In this document: one piece after another, positions 34,892 to 45,887 of the stretch
How the letters are laid out: each line of letters begins with the position of its first letter
Numbering within the stretch: position 1 is the first letter of the stretch
From: Mycoplasma sp. CAG:877
Lineage (GTDB): Bacteria > Bacillota_I > Bacilli_A > RF39 > UBA660
Reading direction: 5' to 3'
Length of the DNA stretch: 64,000 bases
Assembly (NCBI GenBank): GCA_000433455.1
Contig: HF992500.1
Coordinates: forward strand, 45,115-109,114
Position numbers and translations under genes: made by a program
The notes under the pieces: generated by a model
What the model was told of the DNA's origin: nothing
Databases searched by the model: none
The model's input: only the letters and a program-made list of their open reading frames with translations

Positions 34892-35713
34892 TTATTCTGC
34901 AAAACAGTCATTTATATATAATGTATTAGGACTTTTTTCGCTACTTTGTTTATAGTTACTTACTGAACCAATTATGGTTACTTTTTGGTCTTTGGAAAAT
35001 TCTTTTTTCTCAGAGTCTTTTGACATTTTACAAACAATATTTAGTGTATAGGCACCATCTGGATCAGTATAACCAAATGTTAATTTCTTTTTGTCATAAC
35101 TTATAAAGTCTCCTGTTACACGTAAGAACTTTTTATTATATTTTTGATAAGTTTCTACAGGATTATTTTTATATTCAATGGCTAAGTCTAGTGCAGATAT
35201 TTCAGTTGGTTCAACATTATATGGCATTGACCAAGTACCAATTTCTGTATCTCTTCTTCCTTGTAATTGGTTATATTTTATTACTTTGTAGCCAAGTCCA
35301 TAATATACTTTGGTACTACCATCTTTTAAAGTAGCAGTTTTTATAGCAAAGTATGGACCACGATTATATCTTGAAACTGATATTATATCTACCGTTACCA
35401 TAATCATTAGAATTATAAGTGTATAGAAAATGATATTTAAAATTTTAGTTAGTTTAGTTTTTTGATACTTATGACTTTTTTTATTAGTTAGTTCATAGTC
35501 ATCTAAATTGTCATTATCGGTGTTATTGTCATATGAAGGCTCATCATATGAATTGTCATCATCTTCAATTATTTCGTATTCATCGATGTTATCTAAGTCC
35601 ATAGACTCATCATAATCTTCATAGGTTATTTCTTCTAAATCTTCTAACTGTTTGTTTTCATGATATTCATCGGCTTTTATTGCTTTAATGCCCTTTTTAC
35701 CTCTTTTTAACAT
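34892..35713 (-). CDS. Membrane protein with OB-fold (tRNA_anti-like) outer domain
   Basis: 273 aa. A long acidic cytoplasmic tail (about 12-95, rich in Asp, Glu, Tyr and Asn), one membrane segment (ILNIIFYTLIILMIMVTV) and an outside domain. The last 110 residues (NKKFLRVTGDFISYDKKKLT, then VTIIGSVSNYKQSSEK) resemble the tRNA_anti-like OB fold found in secreted or membrane proteins of Firmicutes. The middle contains LGYKVIKYNQLQGRRDTEIG. Function unknown. It has its own promoter and terminator and is monocistronic. Confidence 0.75.
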   Translation of the reverse strand: MLKRGKKGIKAIKADEYHENKQLEDLEEITYEDYDESMDLDNIDEYEIIEDDDNSYDEPSYDNNTDNDNLDDYELTNKKSHKYQKTKLTKILNIIFYTLIILMIMVTVDIISVSRYNRGPYFAIKTATLKDGSTKVYYGLGYKVIKYNQLQGRRDTEIGTWSMPYNVEPTEISALDLAIEYKNNPVETYQKYNKKFLRVTGDFISYDKKKLTFGYTDPDGAYTLNIVCKMSKDSEKKEFSKDQKVTIIGSVSNYKQSSEKSPNTLYINDCFAE

Positions 35714-35741
35714 GCAACCATCTCCTCAGTTTTGTTGATAT

Positions 35742-35770
35742 ATAATACCATTTTTTTATTAAATAGTCAA
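35742..35770 (-). promoter_or_regulatory. Promoter of OB-fold membrane protein gene
   Basis: Minus strand TTGACT (35770-35765), 17-base spacer, extended -10 TGGTATTAT (hexamer 35747-35742), about 29 bases before the ATG. Confidence 0.72.
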
Positions 35771-35802
35771 TTTTTTATAGTGGTCAACTACTGATTTCTT
35801 GT

Positions 35803-35839
35803 CTTAAAATAAAACTGGACCTTTTTTAAATTCCAGTTT
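35803..35839 (-). terminator. ligA terminator
   Basis: Perfect 8-bp stem AAACTGGA / TCCAGTTT (35839-35832 with 35819-35812), loop of 12, then TATTTTAAG on the minus strand. Confidence 0.75.
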
Positions 35840-35884
35840 TTCATCTTTTCAATTTTATTTAATATATTATTTTTGATGATAAGT

Positions 35885-37966
<2,082 letters not shown>

Positions 37967-37986
37967 TCATTTTTGCTTTTTATTAA

Positions 37987-38901
37987 TTATTCTTCCCAAA
38001 GATTACTTGGATATTCTCCACTATCTACTAAGTCTTTTAGAGCTTTTTTAACAGCATCAGCATCTTCTTTATAAGTTACTCCGTACCAAGCAGCAGTTGT
38101 TTCTAAAACTTCTACGTTTGCGTAGCCGTCTTCTATTGTTTCAAATAAAACATCTGGTATTAAATATTCACATTTTTCTAAATTATCTTTATTTCTATCA
38201 AAGAACTCTGGAAACTTTTCTTCTATGTATGAGAATATACTTGGTGAGAAAAGCATTAAGTTCATAGATACTTTATCAGTTGGTGGTACTTCGAATGGTT
38301 CTTTACCGCTCAATGGTGAGGCGATTAGTTTATCGTCTACTCTTTCGATAACACTTTCTGTTATTTTTGTTAGTTTGCCATCTGTTACTTCACAAACACC
38401 TCTTTTTACAGAACCATTTTCAGTTAGTGTGTTTTTTACAAGATAACTTACTAATCCATATTTGTAAGGTCTTTCATCATTCATACTTTCTAGGAAGTTG
38501 GCTGCTTTTAAATAAGCATCTCTTCCATAGAAATCATCAGCATTAATGATCGCGAATGGTTCATTTATTTTGTCTTTGCAGCAAAGTATAGCATGAGCTG
38601 TTCCTAAAGGTTTTACTCGGTCTTCTGGAACTGAGTAACCTTCTGGAATGTTGTCATTTTTTTGGAAACAGTATTCTACATTGATGTATGGTTCTACTCT
38701 TTTTCCAATGGTTTCTTTAAATACATCATAGTTTTCTTCTTTGATTAGAAAAACTATTTTGTTGAAACCGGCTTTGATGGCATCATATACTGAGTAATCA
38801 ATAATGAACTCACCATTTGGTCCTAGTGGAGCAATTTGTTTTAGTCCTCCAAAACGACTACCCATACCAGCAGCCAAAATTAATAATGTTTTATCTTTCA
38901 T
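37987..38901 (-). CDS. Sugar-phosphate nucleotidyltransferase-like protein
   Basis: 304 aa, NTP_transferase fold: LILAAGMGSRFGGLKQ for nucleotide binding, PLGTAHAILCCKD and the metal-binding AIINADDFYGRDAY. The spacing matches a family of cytosolic sugar-1-phosphate nucleotidyltransferase-like proteins in gut Firmicutes; LGPNGEFIIDYSVYDAIKAG is typical. The substrate is unknown, and it is distinct from standard GalU or RmlA. It likely makes an activated sugar or cytidylated head group for the envelope. 22 bases after pcrA, so co-transcribed. Confidence 0.8.
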   Translation of the reverse strand: MKDKTLLILAAGMGSRFGGLKQIAPLGPNGEFIIDYSVYDAIKAGFNKIVFLIKEENYDVFKETIGKRVEPYINVEYCFQKNDNIPEGYSVPEDRVKPLGTAHAILCCKDKINEPFAIINADDFYGRDAYLKAANFLESMNDERPYKYGLVSYLVKNTLTENGSVKRGVCEVTDGKLTKITESVIERVDDKLIASPLSGKEPFEVPPTDKVSMNLMLFSPSIFSYIEEKFPEFFDRNKDNLEKCEYLIPDVLFETIEDGYANVEVLETTAAWYGVTYKEDADAVKKALKDLVDSGEYPSNLWEE

Positions 38902-38923
38902 TTTACCCTCCTAAAATCTATTA

Positions 38924-41026
38924 TTAATTATTAATTTTTGATAATTTTTTGTGGTTTTTCATTAATTTTTTAATACCATGTGGATGTTTAAAAGCAACAC
39001 TAACTAGAGTATTAGTAACTTCAACAACTTTACCAGTACCAAAGGTTTCATGGTAAACAAAGTCACCAACTTTATAGTCAACGTCTTCTTCTCTAAACAT
39101 TTCTTTTGTATCAATTTTTTCTTCTTTTTTAGGTATTTCATCCTTAACATTTGTCTCTAGTAAATCTGGATTAATTTCACTTATGAAACGACTTACAGGA
39201 TTAACTTGTTCTTTTCCGAATAAGGTTCTACGACGAGCATTTACTAAATGTAGGTCGTCTCTTGCTCTTGTAATAGCAACATAGCAAAGACGCCTTTCTT
39301 CTTCTAAAGCAATATTTTCCATAAGAGAATTCATATGTGGGAATAAACCTTCTTCCATACCAATTACAAAGACATGATCAAACTCTAGTCCTTTTACAGA
39401 GTGAACGGTCATTAGGCTTATACGATTTGGATCGTCTTTATATTCTTCAACGTCACTTACTAAACTAATTTCTAATAAGAAATCCTCTAGAGAGATTAAT
39501 CCCTCTTTTTCTTCGAAGGCTTTAGTTATTGACTTGAATTCTTCTAGGTTTTCTAGTCTTACTTCGGCTTCTAAAGTTTGTTCACTCTCTAATTCTTTTT
39601 TCATACCAGAAGCATCTAATACTTTGTCAATCAATTCAGTTAAAGTTAAGTCTTCAGCGACACTTTTTAACTTTTCAATTGTCTTTTTAAACTCTAGTTC
39701 TTTTCCTGATTCAATCGCATCATAGATACTTATACCTTCAGTATCAGCTTTTATAGTTAAGTTTTCGATTGTCTTTAGACCTATTCCACGTTTTGGAGTA
39801 TTTATTACTCTAAGGAGACTGATATTATCTTTAGAGTTATGAATTAATCTTAAGTATGCAATTAAGTCTTTAATTTCTTTTCTAGAATAGAAATAGAAAC
39901 TTCCAATTACACGATATGGTAAATTTTCTTTTAGCATTTCTTCTTCAACGACACGAGACTGAGCATTAGTTCTATAAAGAACAGCAATATCTTTGTATTC
40001 AACATTTCTATTAACTAGTTCTTTTATTTTTCTAATAACGTACTGTGCCTCGTCTCTTTCATTATATGCACGATAATATTTAATCTTTTCTCCTGGTCCT
40101 TTATTAGTCCATAGATTTTTATCTTTACGATCTCTATTATTTTTAATTACTTGGTTGGCAGCATCTAGGATGTTACCTGTTGAACGATAGTTTTGTTCCA
40201 AAAGAATTGTTTTAGCATCTCTATAATCATTTTCAAAGTTTAAGATATTTTTATAGTTTGCTCCTCTAAAACTATAAATACTTTGAGAGTCATCTCCAAC
40301 ACAAGTTATACGTCTATTTTTCTCACTAATCATCTTAGTTAAAATATATTGGGCTTGATTTGTATCTTGATACTCATCTATTAAAACATATTGATATAAG
40401 TTTTGATACTTTTCTAGAACGTCTTGGTGTTCTCTAAATAGTTTTATAGGAAGAATTAATAAATCATCAAAGTCTACAGAATTATTTTGTTGTAGTTTTT
40501 TCTCGTATTTTTCATATACTTTTTGAATTACTTGTTCATAGTCACTTACAGCATATCTTTCATAGGCTTTGGCAGATATTAATTCATTTTTACAACTACT
40601 TATTTTATTTCTTATGGCTTTAGGATTATATACTTTTGGATCATAATCTAAGTCTTTTATTATTTTTTTTACTACTGTTAGGGAATCATCACTATCCATA
40701 ATAACAAAGTTACGGTCGTATCCTAATAGTTCATAGTTTTCTCTTAAAAGCTTTAAACCAAAACTATGGAATGTTGATACTTGTAATTTTCTAGCCTCAT
40801 CACCAATTAATAAGTATAGTCTGTCACGCATTTCTTTTGCGGCTTTGTTTGTGAAAGTAATTGCTAGAATGTTGTATGGTGTTGCTAGATGTTCATCTAT
40901 TATGTATGCGATTTTACTTGTTAGAGTTTTAGTCTTACCAGCACCAGCACCTGCTATTATAAGAAGTGGTCCATCATTATATAGTACGGCTTCTTTTTGC
41001 TTGTCATTCAAATTATCTAAATTCAT
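38924..41026 (-). CDS. pcrA: ATP-dependent DNA helicase PcrA/UvrD
   Basis: 700 aa, superfamily 1A helicase. Walker A is IIAGAGAGKTKTLTSKIAY, motif Ia ITFTNKAAKEMRDR, motif II LIDEYQDTN, motif III GDDSQSIYSFRGA, motif IV LEQNYRS, motif V TVHSVKGLEFDHVFVIG, and motif VI CYVAITRARDDL. The C-terminal Tudor-like RNA-polymerase-binding module (VGDFVYHETFGTGKVVEVTN) is present, which marks PcrA. It acts in repair, replication restart and removal of stalled polymerase. Confidence 0.96.
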   Translation of the reverse strand: MNLDNLNDKQKEAVLYNDGPLLIIAGAGAGKTKTLTSKIAYIIDEHLATPYNILAITFTNKAAKEMRDRLYLLIGDEARKLQVSTFHSFGLKLLRENYELLGYDRNFVIMDSDDSLTVVKKIIKDLDYDPKVYNPKAIRNKISSCKNELISAKAYERYAVSDYEQVIQKVYEKYEKKLQQNNSVDFDDLLILPIKLFREHQDVLEKYQNLYQYVLIDEYQDTNQAQYILTKMISEKNRRITCVGDDSQSIYSFRGANYKNILNFENDYRDAKTILLEQNYRSTGNILDAANQVIKNNRDRKDKNLWTNKGPGEKIKYYRAYNERDEAQYVIRKIKELVNRNVEYKDIAVLYRTNAQSRVVEEEMLKENLPYRVIGSFYFYSRKEIKDLIAYLRLIHNSKDNISLLRVINTPKRGIGLKTIENLTIKADTEGISIYDAIESGKELEFKKTIEKLKSVAEDLTLTELIDKVLDASGMKKELESEQTLEAEVRLENLEEFKSITKAFEEKEGLISLEDFLLEISLVSDVEEYKDDPNRISLMTVHSVKGLEFDHVFVIGMEEGLFPHMNSLMENIALEEERRLCYVAITRARDDLHLVNARRRTLFGKEQVNPVSRFISEINPDLLETNVKDEIPKKEEKIDTKEMFREEDVDYKVGDFVYHETFGTGKVVEVTNTLVSVAFKHPHGIKKLMKNHKKLSKINN

Positions 41027-41049
41027 TTTCTTACCTACTTCCTTTTTTT

Positions 41050-41078
41050 ATTATATCTTATATTTTAGGTTTAGGCAA
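41050..41078 (-). promoter_or_regulatory. pcrA promoter
   Basis: Minus strand TTGCCT (41078-41073), 17-base spacer, TATAAT (41055-41050), about 24 bases before pcrA. Confidence 0.68.
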
Positions 41079-41106
41079 AGAAAAAGAAGTGTTATTGAAC
41101 ACTTCT
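41079..41106 (-). terminator. Terminator of adhesin-sortase operon
   Basis: Perfect 9-bp stem AGAAGTGTT / AACACTTCT with a four-base loop (41106-41098 with 41093-41085), overlapping the stop at 41092, then TTTTTC on the minus strand. Confidence 0.82.
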
Positions 41107-41958
41107 ATATAATTCTTGTAATTCTCTATATTTTGCTTGTTCTTTATCTATTCTTTCTTGTCTTTCTTTTTCTTGACGTTCTTTTTCTTTTTGTTCTTTT
41201 AGGATATTTAATAATAATTTATAGTCATCTATTGTTAATAAGTCATCATATTTAGCAGTATTTTCTTTTGGCTCTTTTTCTACTTTAATTGTATTATTAA
41301 CAGCTTTTACTTGATATGGTGCCTCAATTGGTTTATAGTTTGCTGGTTTTTTTACGACCTTTTTAACTATAACTTTTGTAGGTACCTTTTCTTTAAAGAA
41401 GTATGGTTTGATGATTTTATAAATTATTAGAAAACAAATCCAAGCTATGAATATAGTACTTGTTAATTCGATTAGGGCTTGAGCTGTTGTATTTCCATAA
41501 ACTGATGATTGATTAAAAACGTCTAGATTGTTTTCATTAATTATATTTAAAATTATGATTAAGATATAACTAATTACACAATACATTAAAATATTTATTT
41601 TCTTTATTATCTTAGGCATTTTCTTACTAAAGACAGTTACTAAGCAAATTACATTAGAGGTGAGTATGGCTGCTAGATAGATTGCTAAGTTTGGAAAATA
41701 GATGATTATAAATAAATTATTCATCATATAATCCATCATGTTACTTAGATTATCTTTATATACATATAGTACTATACCTATCAGTATCATATAAATTAAA
41801 ACGTAGAAAAATTTAACTGGCTTTGCACTTTTTCTATTACTTGTTAAAAGTATTAGTCCTAAAGCAATTACTGCTAAAAGGATAACAAGATATAGTTTTG
41901 ATGATTTTGTTAAATTGAATAAGACACTTAGTTTTTCTACAAATGTCAATCTTGCCAT
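41092..41958 (-). CDS. Five-to-six-TM membrane protein with charged C-terminal helix
   Basis: 288 aa, family not recognised. About six hydrophobic segments (first LYLVILLAVIALGLILLTS) end near residue 195. A Lys-rich linker and a long Glu/Lys/Arg helix follow (KEQKEKERQEKERQERIDKE), likely a cytoplasmic coiled coil. It is the third gene of the adhesin-sortase operon, 23 bases after the sortase, and the terminator follows at once, so a role in surface display is plausible but only by context. Confidence 0.75.
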   Translation of the reverse strand: MARLTFVEKLSVLFNLTKSSKLYLVILLAVIALGLILLTSNRKSAKPVKFFYVLIYMILIGIVLYVYKDNLSNMMDYMMNNLFIIIYFPNLAIYLAAILTSNVICLVTVFSKKMPKIIKKINILMYCVISYILIIILNIINENNLDVFNQSSVYGNTTAQALIELTSTIFIAWICFLIIYKIIKPYFFKEKVPTKVIVKKVVKKPANYKPIEAPYQVKAVNNTIKVEKEPKENTAKYDDLLTIDDYKLLLNILKEQKEKERQEKERQERIDKEQAKYRELQELYRSVQ

Positions 41959-41981
41959 AACCTCACCCTCTTTTTACTTTT

Positions 41982-42626
41982 TTAATTATCTGTTACTTCT
42001 TGAAGCTCTGCAATGTATACAGTCTGTGTTGTTGATTCATAGTTAGTACAAGTTACTAATGTTAAGGTTGTTTTATTATAATCACGATAGATTCCTATTG
42101 TACCAACTTTATCTTGTTTATAGATATTAACTATCTTATAAGCATATTTTTTATTTTTGTATGTTACGTAAGCATAGTCACCTTTTGATAATTTGTATAA
42201 ATCATTGAAGAAGGCTCTCCAACTATTACCTGAGTGACCTGCTATTATTAGGTTCCCTTTTTCTACATCTGGATAAGATGATTCTTTTATTACTAAAATA
42301 TTTTTATCTATATCGTTTTCTTTAGAATTTTTACTGTAGAAACCTTTTGTTAAATTTATCTTAGGTATATTTAAGTAACCAATGTATTCATCTGTTACTT
42401 CTTCTTCTACTGTTTCTTCTTCATTATTACGAGTTCCGTCATCTACTATTATGTTATTAGTATTACTTGTGTAGAAGACGTTGGCCATATAATCGTAGGC
42501 CATAATTTTTTTTGCTTGAATATAGTTATAAGAAAGAAAGAATCCCCCAATTAGTATGACTAACGCACAAATTGTAGTAGTTACACTAGGAGAGATTCTT
42601 GATTTCTTCTTTTTATTTTTTTGCAT
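41982..42626 (-). CDS. Sortase lacking the usual catalytic arginine
   Basis: 214 aa from the ATG at 42626 (a TTG at 42644 also opens the frame); it overlaps the adhesin end by 14 bases. One membrane segment (TTTICALVILIGGFFLSYNY), then a sortase domain: GYLNIPKINLTKGFY, the catalytic His in IIAGHSGNSWRAFF, and the catalytic Cys in TLTLVTCTNYES. No Arg occurs anywhere after this Cys; the position two before the final hydrophobic strand is Gln (TTQTVYIAEL). The sortase Arg stabilises the reaction, so the enzyme is unusual or uses another residue. It should attach the neighbouring adhesin to the wall. Closest in look to class D sortases. Confidence 0.85.
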   Translation of the reverse strand: MQKNKKKKSRISPSVTTTICALVILIGGFFLSYNYIQAKKIMAYDYMANVFYTSNTNNIIVDDGTRNNEEETVEEEVTDEYIGYLNIPKINLTKGFYSKNSKENDIDKNILVIKESSYPDVEKGNLIIAGHSGNSWRAFFNDLYKLSKGDYAYVTYKNKKYAYKIVNIYKQDKVGTIGIYRDYNKTTLTLVTCTNYESTTQTVYIAELQEVTDN

Positions 42627-44139
42627 TCTTATATACAAATCCAACAGTAGAACCTATTAATAATATACCTATTATAGTCATAATAATTGAACTTGTTGCT
42701 GCTGTATCTGGTACAGGTACTTCTGGATAGTTGTAGAATGTAACTTGATGAGTTGCATGATCTTCATCAATTGTTATTGTGATAACATCATTACTTTTCT
42801 TATAACCAGATGGTGCTTGTACTTCTTCAATTGTATATGTACCATCAGTTAAATCTGTAAATACTTTTGGATCTTCTGTAGTTTCGAATCTTGCTACTTC
42901 TTCTCCTTGAGCATTTTTAACTACTAGTACGGCTCCTGCTAAAGCTTTTCCAGTTGAACCATCAATCTTTGTAATTGTTACAACATTTGATTTAGCATCA
43001 TTGTATACTTTTACGGTAATATTTCTATTACTATCTGTAACTGTAAATGATATTGGTTCTTTTAATTTTTTATAACCTGTTGGAGCTTCTATTTCTTCAA
43101 CTGTATAACTACCATTTTTTAAGTTTCTAATTACGTGTGCATTTGTTGTTGATTTCCATCTAGTTATTTCATTACCATTAGAATCTTTTAATACTAATGT
43201 TGCTCCTGCTAAAGCTTTATCTGTTGCTCTATCTAATTTAATAATTGTAATTTTTGATGATGATAGAGTTAATTTAGCTGTTGCTGAAACATTTTGTGTT
43301 TCTGGAGTTAAAACTGATGGATAACAGTTTTGCATCTTACTATTTGTTGGTTTATATTCATATGCTTTATTAACGGTTCCTGTTGCACTTACAGTAACTG
43401 TCATATTTAAGTTTGTATCTTTTACACTTGATGCTGGAATTCTTATTTTAAAACTTTCGGATTTATTGAAAGTTGTTTTTGAGTTTCCTTTAGCATCTGT
43501 TACGATTGTTCCTGTTGGAGCATTACTTACTGAAACTTTGTAAGTACTAATATTTGTAGAAGATACTGTAAAACTTTCTGATTCAAAATATTTTGAATCG
43601 CTAGATAATTGCATTTCACTATTTGATGTTGATAATGAAATACTTGTTTTAGCATATCCATTAGCTTTTGCTTGTTTAGCTCCAGCTACTAATTCTTTTA
43701 CATATTTACGGATATTGTTAGGGTCACTTGCTGTTTCCTTAAATGCTCTTGTTAAGTTTGATGAACCAGTAGTATCATCTAAATACCACCAAACAGCAGT
43801 TTGTGTTATATAATAATCTTTTGATGAGTCTCCTGTTATACTTGCTTTAGGATAACCATGTTCCATTAAGTAAGCAAATCCAGCATCTAGTTCTCCAACT
43901 AATGTTGCTGTTACATTTTGACTTGTTGATTTGTGATAATCTAAGCAATATACATATTCACCAGATGATAATAATTTTGTTTTAAATGATAAATCAGCTA
44001 AGTATGCAGGTAATTTAGTTCCTGAACCTAGTGAAATAGTTTGTGCTACGGCACTAACATTTAAAATGCCTGTTGCCATTATAATTCCAGAGAAAACTAT
44101 AACAGCTAATAATTTTAACTTTTTCAATATTGATTTCAT
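42613..44139 (-). CDS. Surface adhesin: thioester domain, two Cna-B repeats, VPDTA anchor
   Basis: 508 aa from the ATG at 44139 (AAAGGTG six bases upstream; the frame is open from 44160). Signal peptide LKKLKLLAVIVFSGIIMATG, cleavage near VSAVA. A thioester domain (about 30-165) has the Cys in GEYVYCLDYHK and the Gln in YYITQTAVWWYLDD that form an internal thioester able to bind host or matrix amines. A beta domain follows (about 180-300), then two SpaA/Cna-B repeats (KITIIKLDRATDKALAGATL with VEEIEAPTGYKK, and VVTITKIDGSTGKALAGAVL with IEEVQAPSGYKK) with Lys and Glu for isopeptide bonds. The C-terminus is a sorting signal, VPVPDTAATSS, a hydrophobic helix and KNAKK. The motif is VPDTA instead of LPxTG. 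Confidence 0.88.
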   Translation of the reverse strand: MKSILKKLKLLAVIVFSGIIMATGILNVSAVAQTISLGSGTKLPAYLADLSFKTKLLSSGEYVYCLDYHKSTSQNVTATLVGELDAGFAYLMEHGYPKASITGDSSKDYYITQTAVWWYLDDTTGSSNLTRAFKETASDPNNIRKYVKELVAGAKQAKANGYAKTSISLSTSNSEMQLSSDSKYFESESFTVSSTNISTYKVSVSNAPTGTIVTDAKGNSKTTFNKSESFKIRIPASSVKDTNLNMTVTVSATGTVNKAYEYKPTNSKMQNCYPSVLTPETQNVSATAKLTLSSSKITIIKLDRATDKALAGATLVLKDSNGNEITRWKSTTNAHVIRNLKNGSYTVEEIEAPTGYKKLKEPISFTVTDSNRNITVKVYNDAKSNVVTITKIDGSTGKALAGAVLVVKNAQGEEVARFETTEDPKVFTDLTDGTYTIEEVQAPSGYKKSNDVITITIDEDHATHQVTFYNYPEVPVPDTAATSSIIMTIIGILLIGSTVGFVYKNAKK

Positions 44140-44157
44140 AATTTTCACCTTTCCCCT

Positions 44158-44199
44158 CAAATGTGGCTATATTATACCACATTTGCTATTTTTTTGCAA
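44158..44199 (-). promoter_or_regulatory. Adhesin promoter inside a 9-bp inverted repeat
   Basis: Minus strand TTGCAA (44199-44194), 17-base spacer, extended -10 TGGTATAAT (hexamer 44176-44171). A perfect inverted repeat CAAATGTGG / CCACATTTG (44185-44177 and 44166-44158) flanks the -10. A repressor bound there would block the promoter. Confidence 0.72.
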
Positions 44200-44210
44200 G
44201 TTTATCTTGC

Positions 44211-44747
44211 CTATAATATTTCTTTTTCATAAATTATACGGTCATTAATATCAGCAATTGTAAATTTATTGTCATCAATAACCATATAACTTGCTGGTTC
44301 TTTACCTAAAGGTAGTGAAATAGAACCAGGATTGATATAGGTAGTTGTACCAATTGTTGTAATTTCAGCAATATGGGTATGGCCTAGAAGTAAAATGGAA
44401 TTCTCTTTAGACCAGTGATTCTTATTATATATATGTCCATGAGTTAAGTAAATAGTTTTATCATTTATTTTAGTACTAAAATAACCAGGAATAATATCAA
44501 ATGGTTCCTCATGAATATCTAAATACTCATCACAGTTTCCTTTCATACAAATCATTTTGTCAGAAAAAGAGTCTAAAAAATCTCTTACATATTCAGGATC
44601 ATAATCCTTAGCATCTTCTCTTCCGTAGTTGTAATATAAATCCCCTAATACTATTAAAAGTTCACATTTTAATTCAATAAATCTATCTTTAATTAAAGGT
44701 AAATTTGTCTTGATACCATGTATATCTGAAATTACTAATACTTTCAT
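44211..44747 (-). CDS. YfcE/MJ0936-type metallophosphodiesterase
   Basis: 178 aa with the full calcineurin-like metal set: VISDIHGIK, IVLGDLYYN, MKGNCDEY, IYLTHGHIY and LLGHTHIAE. The family cleaves phosphodiesters, with unclear natural substrates. AAAGGAG supports the ATG at 44747. It diverges from the binding-protein gene on the plus strand. Confidence 0.9.
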   Translation of the reverse strand: MKVLVISDIHGIKTNLPLIKDRFIELKCELLIVLGDLYYNYGREDAKDYDPEYVRDFLDSFSDKMICMKGNCDEYLDIHEEPFDIIPGYFSTKINDKTIYLTHGHIYNKNHWSKENSILLLGHTHIAEITTIGTTTYINPGSISLPLGKEPASYMVIDDNKFTIADINDRIIYEKEIL

Positions 44748-44826
44748 ATTTTCTCCTTTCTTTCTACTTAATAATATAACACAAAACGACTATTATTCAT
44801 ATAATATTTTAGTTGAAAGGAGATTT

Positions 44827-45825
44827 ATGAAAAAGAATATTTTATATTATTGTTTGTTTTTTGCTTTAGTTTTTCTAATGGTAGGTTCCCTATTTTTAGA
44901 TTTTAACCATTCTAAGAAAAATGAGAATAAAAGAACAAAAGTGACGTTGGCAGAGGTTGCCCATACAATTTTCTATGCTCCACAGTATGTTGCTATTGAA
45001 AAAGGTTATTTTAAGGAAGTTGGAATTGATATAGATCTTATCTTAACTGCTGGTGCTGATAAGGTTACAGCGGCTGTATTATCGGGTGATGCTGATATTG
45101 GTTTTTGTGGAAGTGAGGGAACAATTTATGTTTATAATGCAAAAGAAAAAGACTATTTAAAGACTTTTGCACAACTTACACAAAAAGATGGATCATTCTT
45201 AGTATCTAGAGAAAAAATTGATAATTTTACTTTGAATGATTTAAAAGGAAAAAGTGTTATTGGAGGACGTGCTGGTGGTATGCCAGAGATGACTTTTGAA
45301 TGGGCACTTAAACAGAATGGAATTGATCCAAAAAATGATTTAGAGATAGATACTTCTATTGCTTTTGCAGCAATGGGTGGAGCATTTATTTCTGGTCAAG
45401 GAGACTTTGTTACATTATTTGAGCCTAATGCCTTAGAAATAGAACAACAAGGCTATGGATATGTTGTTGCTAGTATAGGAGAACTTGGTGGAGTTGTGCC
45501 ATATACATCTTATTCAGCACGAGAAAGTTATATTGAGAAAAATAGTGAATTGATTAGTAATTTTACAAAGGCAATTCAAAAAGGATTAGACTTTGTACAT
45601 AATAGTTCTGATAAAGAAGTGGCAGAAGCAATACTTAGTCAATTTCCTGATACTTCACTAAATGATTTAGAAAAAGTAGTTGCTAGATATAGAAAGATAG
45701 ATGCTTGGCCTAAGACTACTAAATTTAGTGAAGAATCATTTGACCATTTACAAGATATTATGATAGATAATGGTGTTTTAAATAGTAAAGTTTCATACGA
45801 TGAATTGATTTATAGTGAGAAGTAA
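44827..45825 (+). CDS. NMT1/THI5-like ABC substrate-binding protein
   Basis: 332 aa from the ATG at 44827; AAAGGAG sits just upstream, while the longer frame from 44710 lies in the neighbouring gene's 5' end. A membrane anchor (LFFALVFLMVGSLFLDF, no lipobox Cys) is followed by a NitT/TauT-type binding domain: TLAEVAHTIFYAPQYVAIEK, GYFKEVGIDIDLIL, GADKVTAAVLSGDADIGFCG, and GKSVIGGRAGGMPEM. Relatives bind thiamine precursors, sulfonates, nitrate or similar. No permease or ATPase gene adjoins it, but an ATPase of this type begins at 63840. The uncleaved-looking anchor is unusual for a solute receptor. The ligand is unknown. Confidence 0.85.
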   Translation: MKKNILYYCLFFALVFLMVGSLFLDFNHSKKNENKRTKVTLAEVAHTIFYAPQYVAIEKGYFKEVGIDIDLILTAGADKVTAAVLSGDADIGFCGSEGTIYVYNAKEKDYLKTFAQLTQKDGSFLVSREKIDNFTLNDLKGKSVIGGRAGGMPEMTFEWALKQNGIDPKNDLEIDTSIAFAAMGGAFISGQGDFVTLFEPNALEIEQQGYGYVVASIGELGGVVPYTSYSARESYIEKNSELISNFTKAIQKGLDFVHNSSDKEVAEAILSQFPDTSLNDLEKVVARYRKIDAWPKTTKFSEESFDHLQDIMIDNGVLNSKVSYDELIYSEK

Positions 45826-45853
45826 GAAAAGTTAGATTGATTTATAAATAGAA

Positions 45854-45887
45854 AAGCTCGTTTCTAAAACATGGAGACGGGCTTTTT
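45854..45887 (+). terminator. Terminator of binding-protein gene
   Basis: 11-bp stem AAGCTCGTTTC / GAGACGGGCTT (two G-T pairs; 45854-45864 with 45874-45884), loop of 9, then TTT. Confidence 0.75.

Noticed and set aside
44710..44826. N-terminal extension of the binding-protein gene
   Set aside because: It runs through the divergent promoter region into the start of the phosphodiesterase gene. The ATG at 44827 has a strong ribosome-binding site and begins a membrane anchor.
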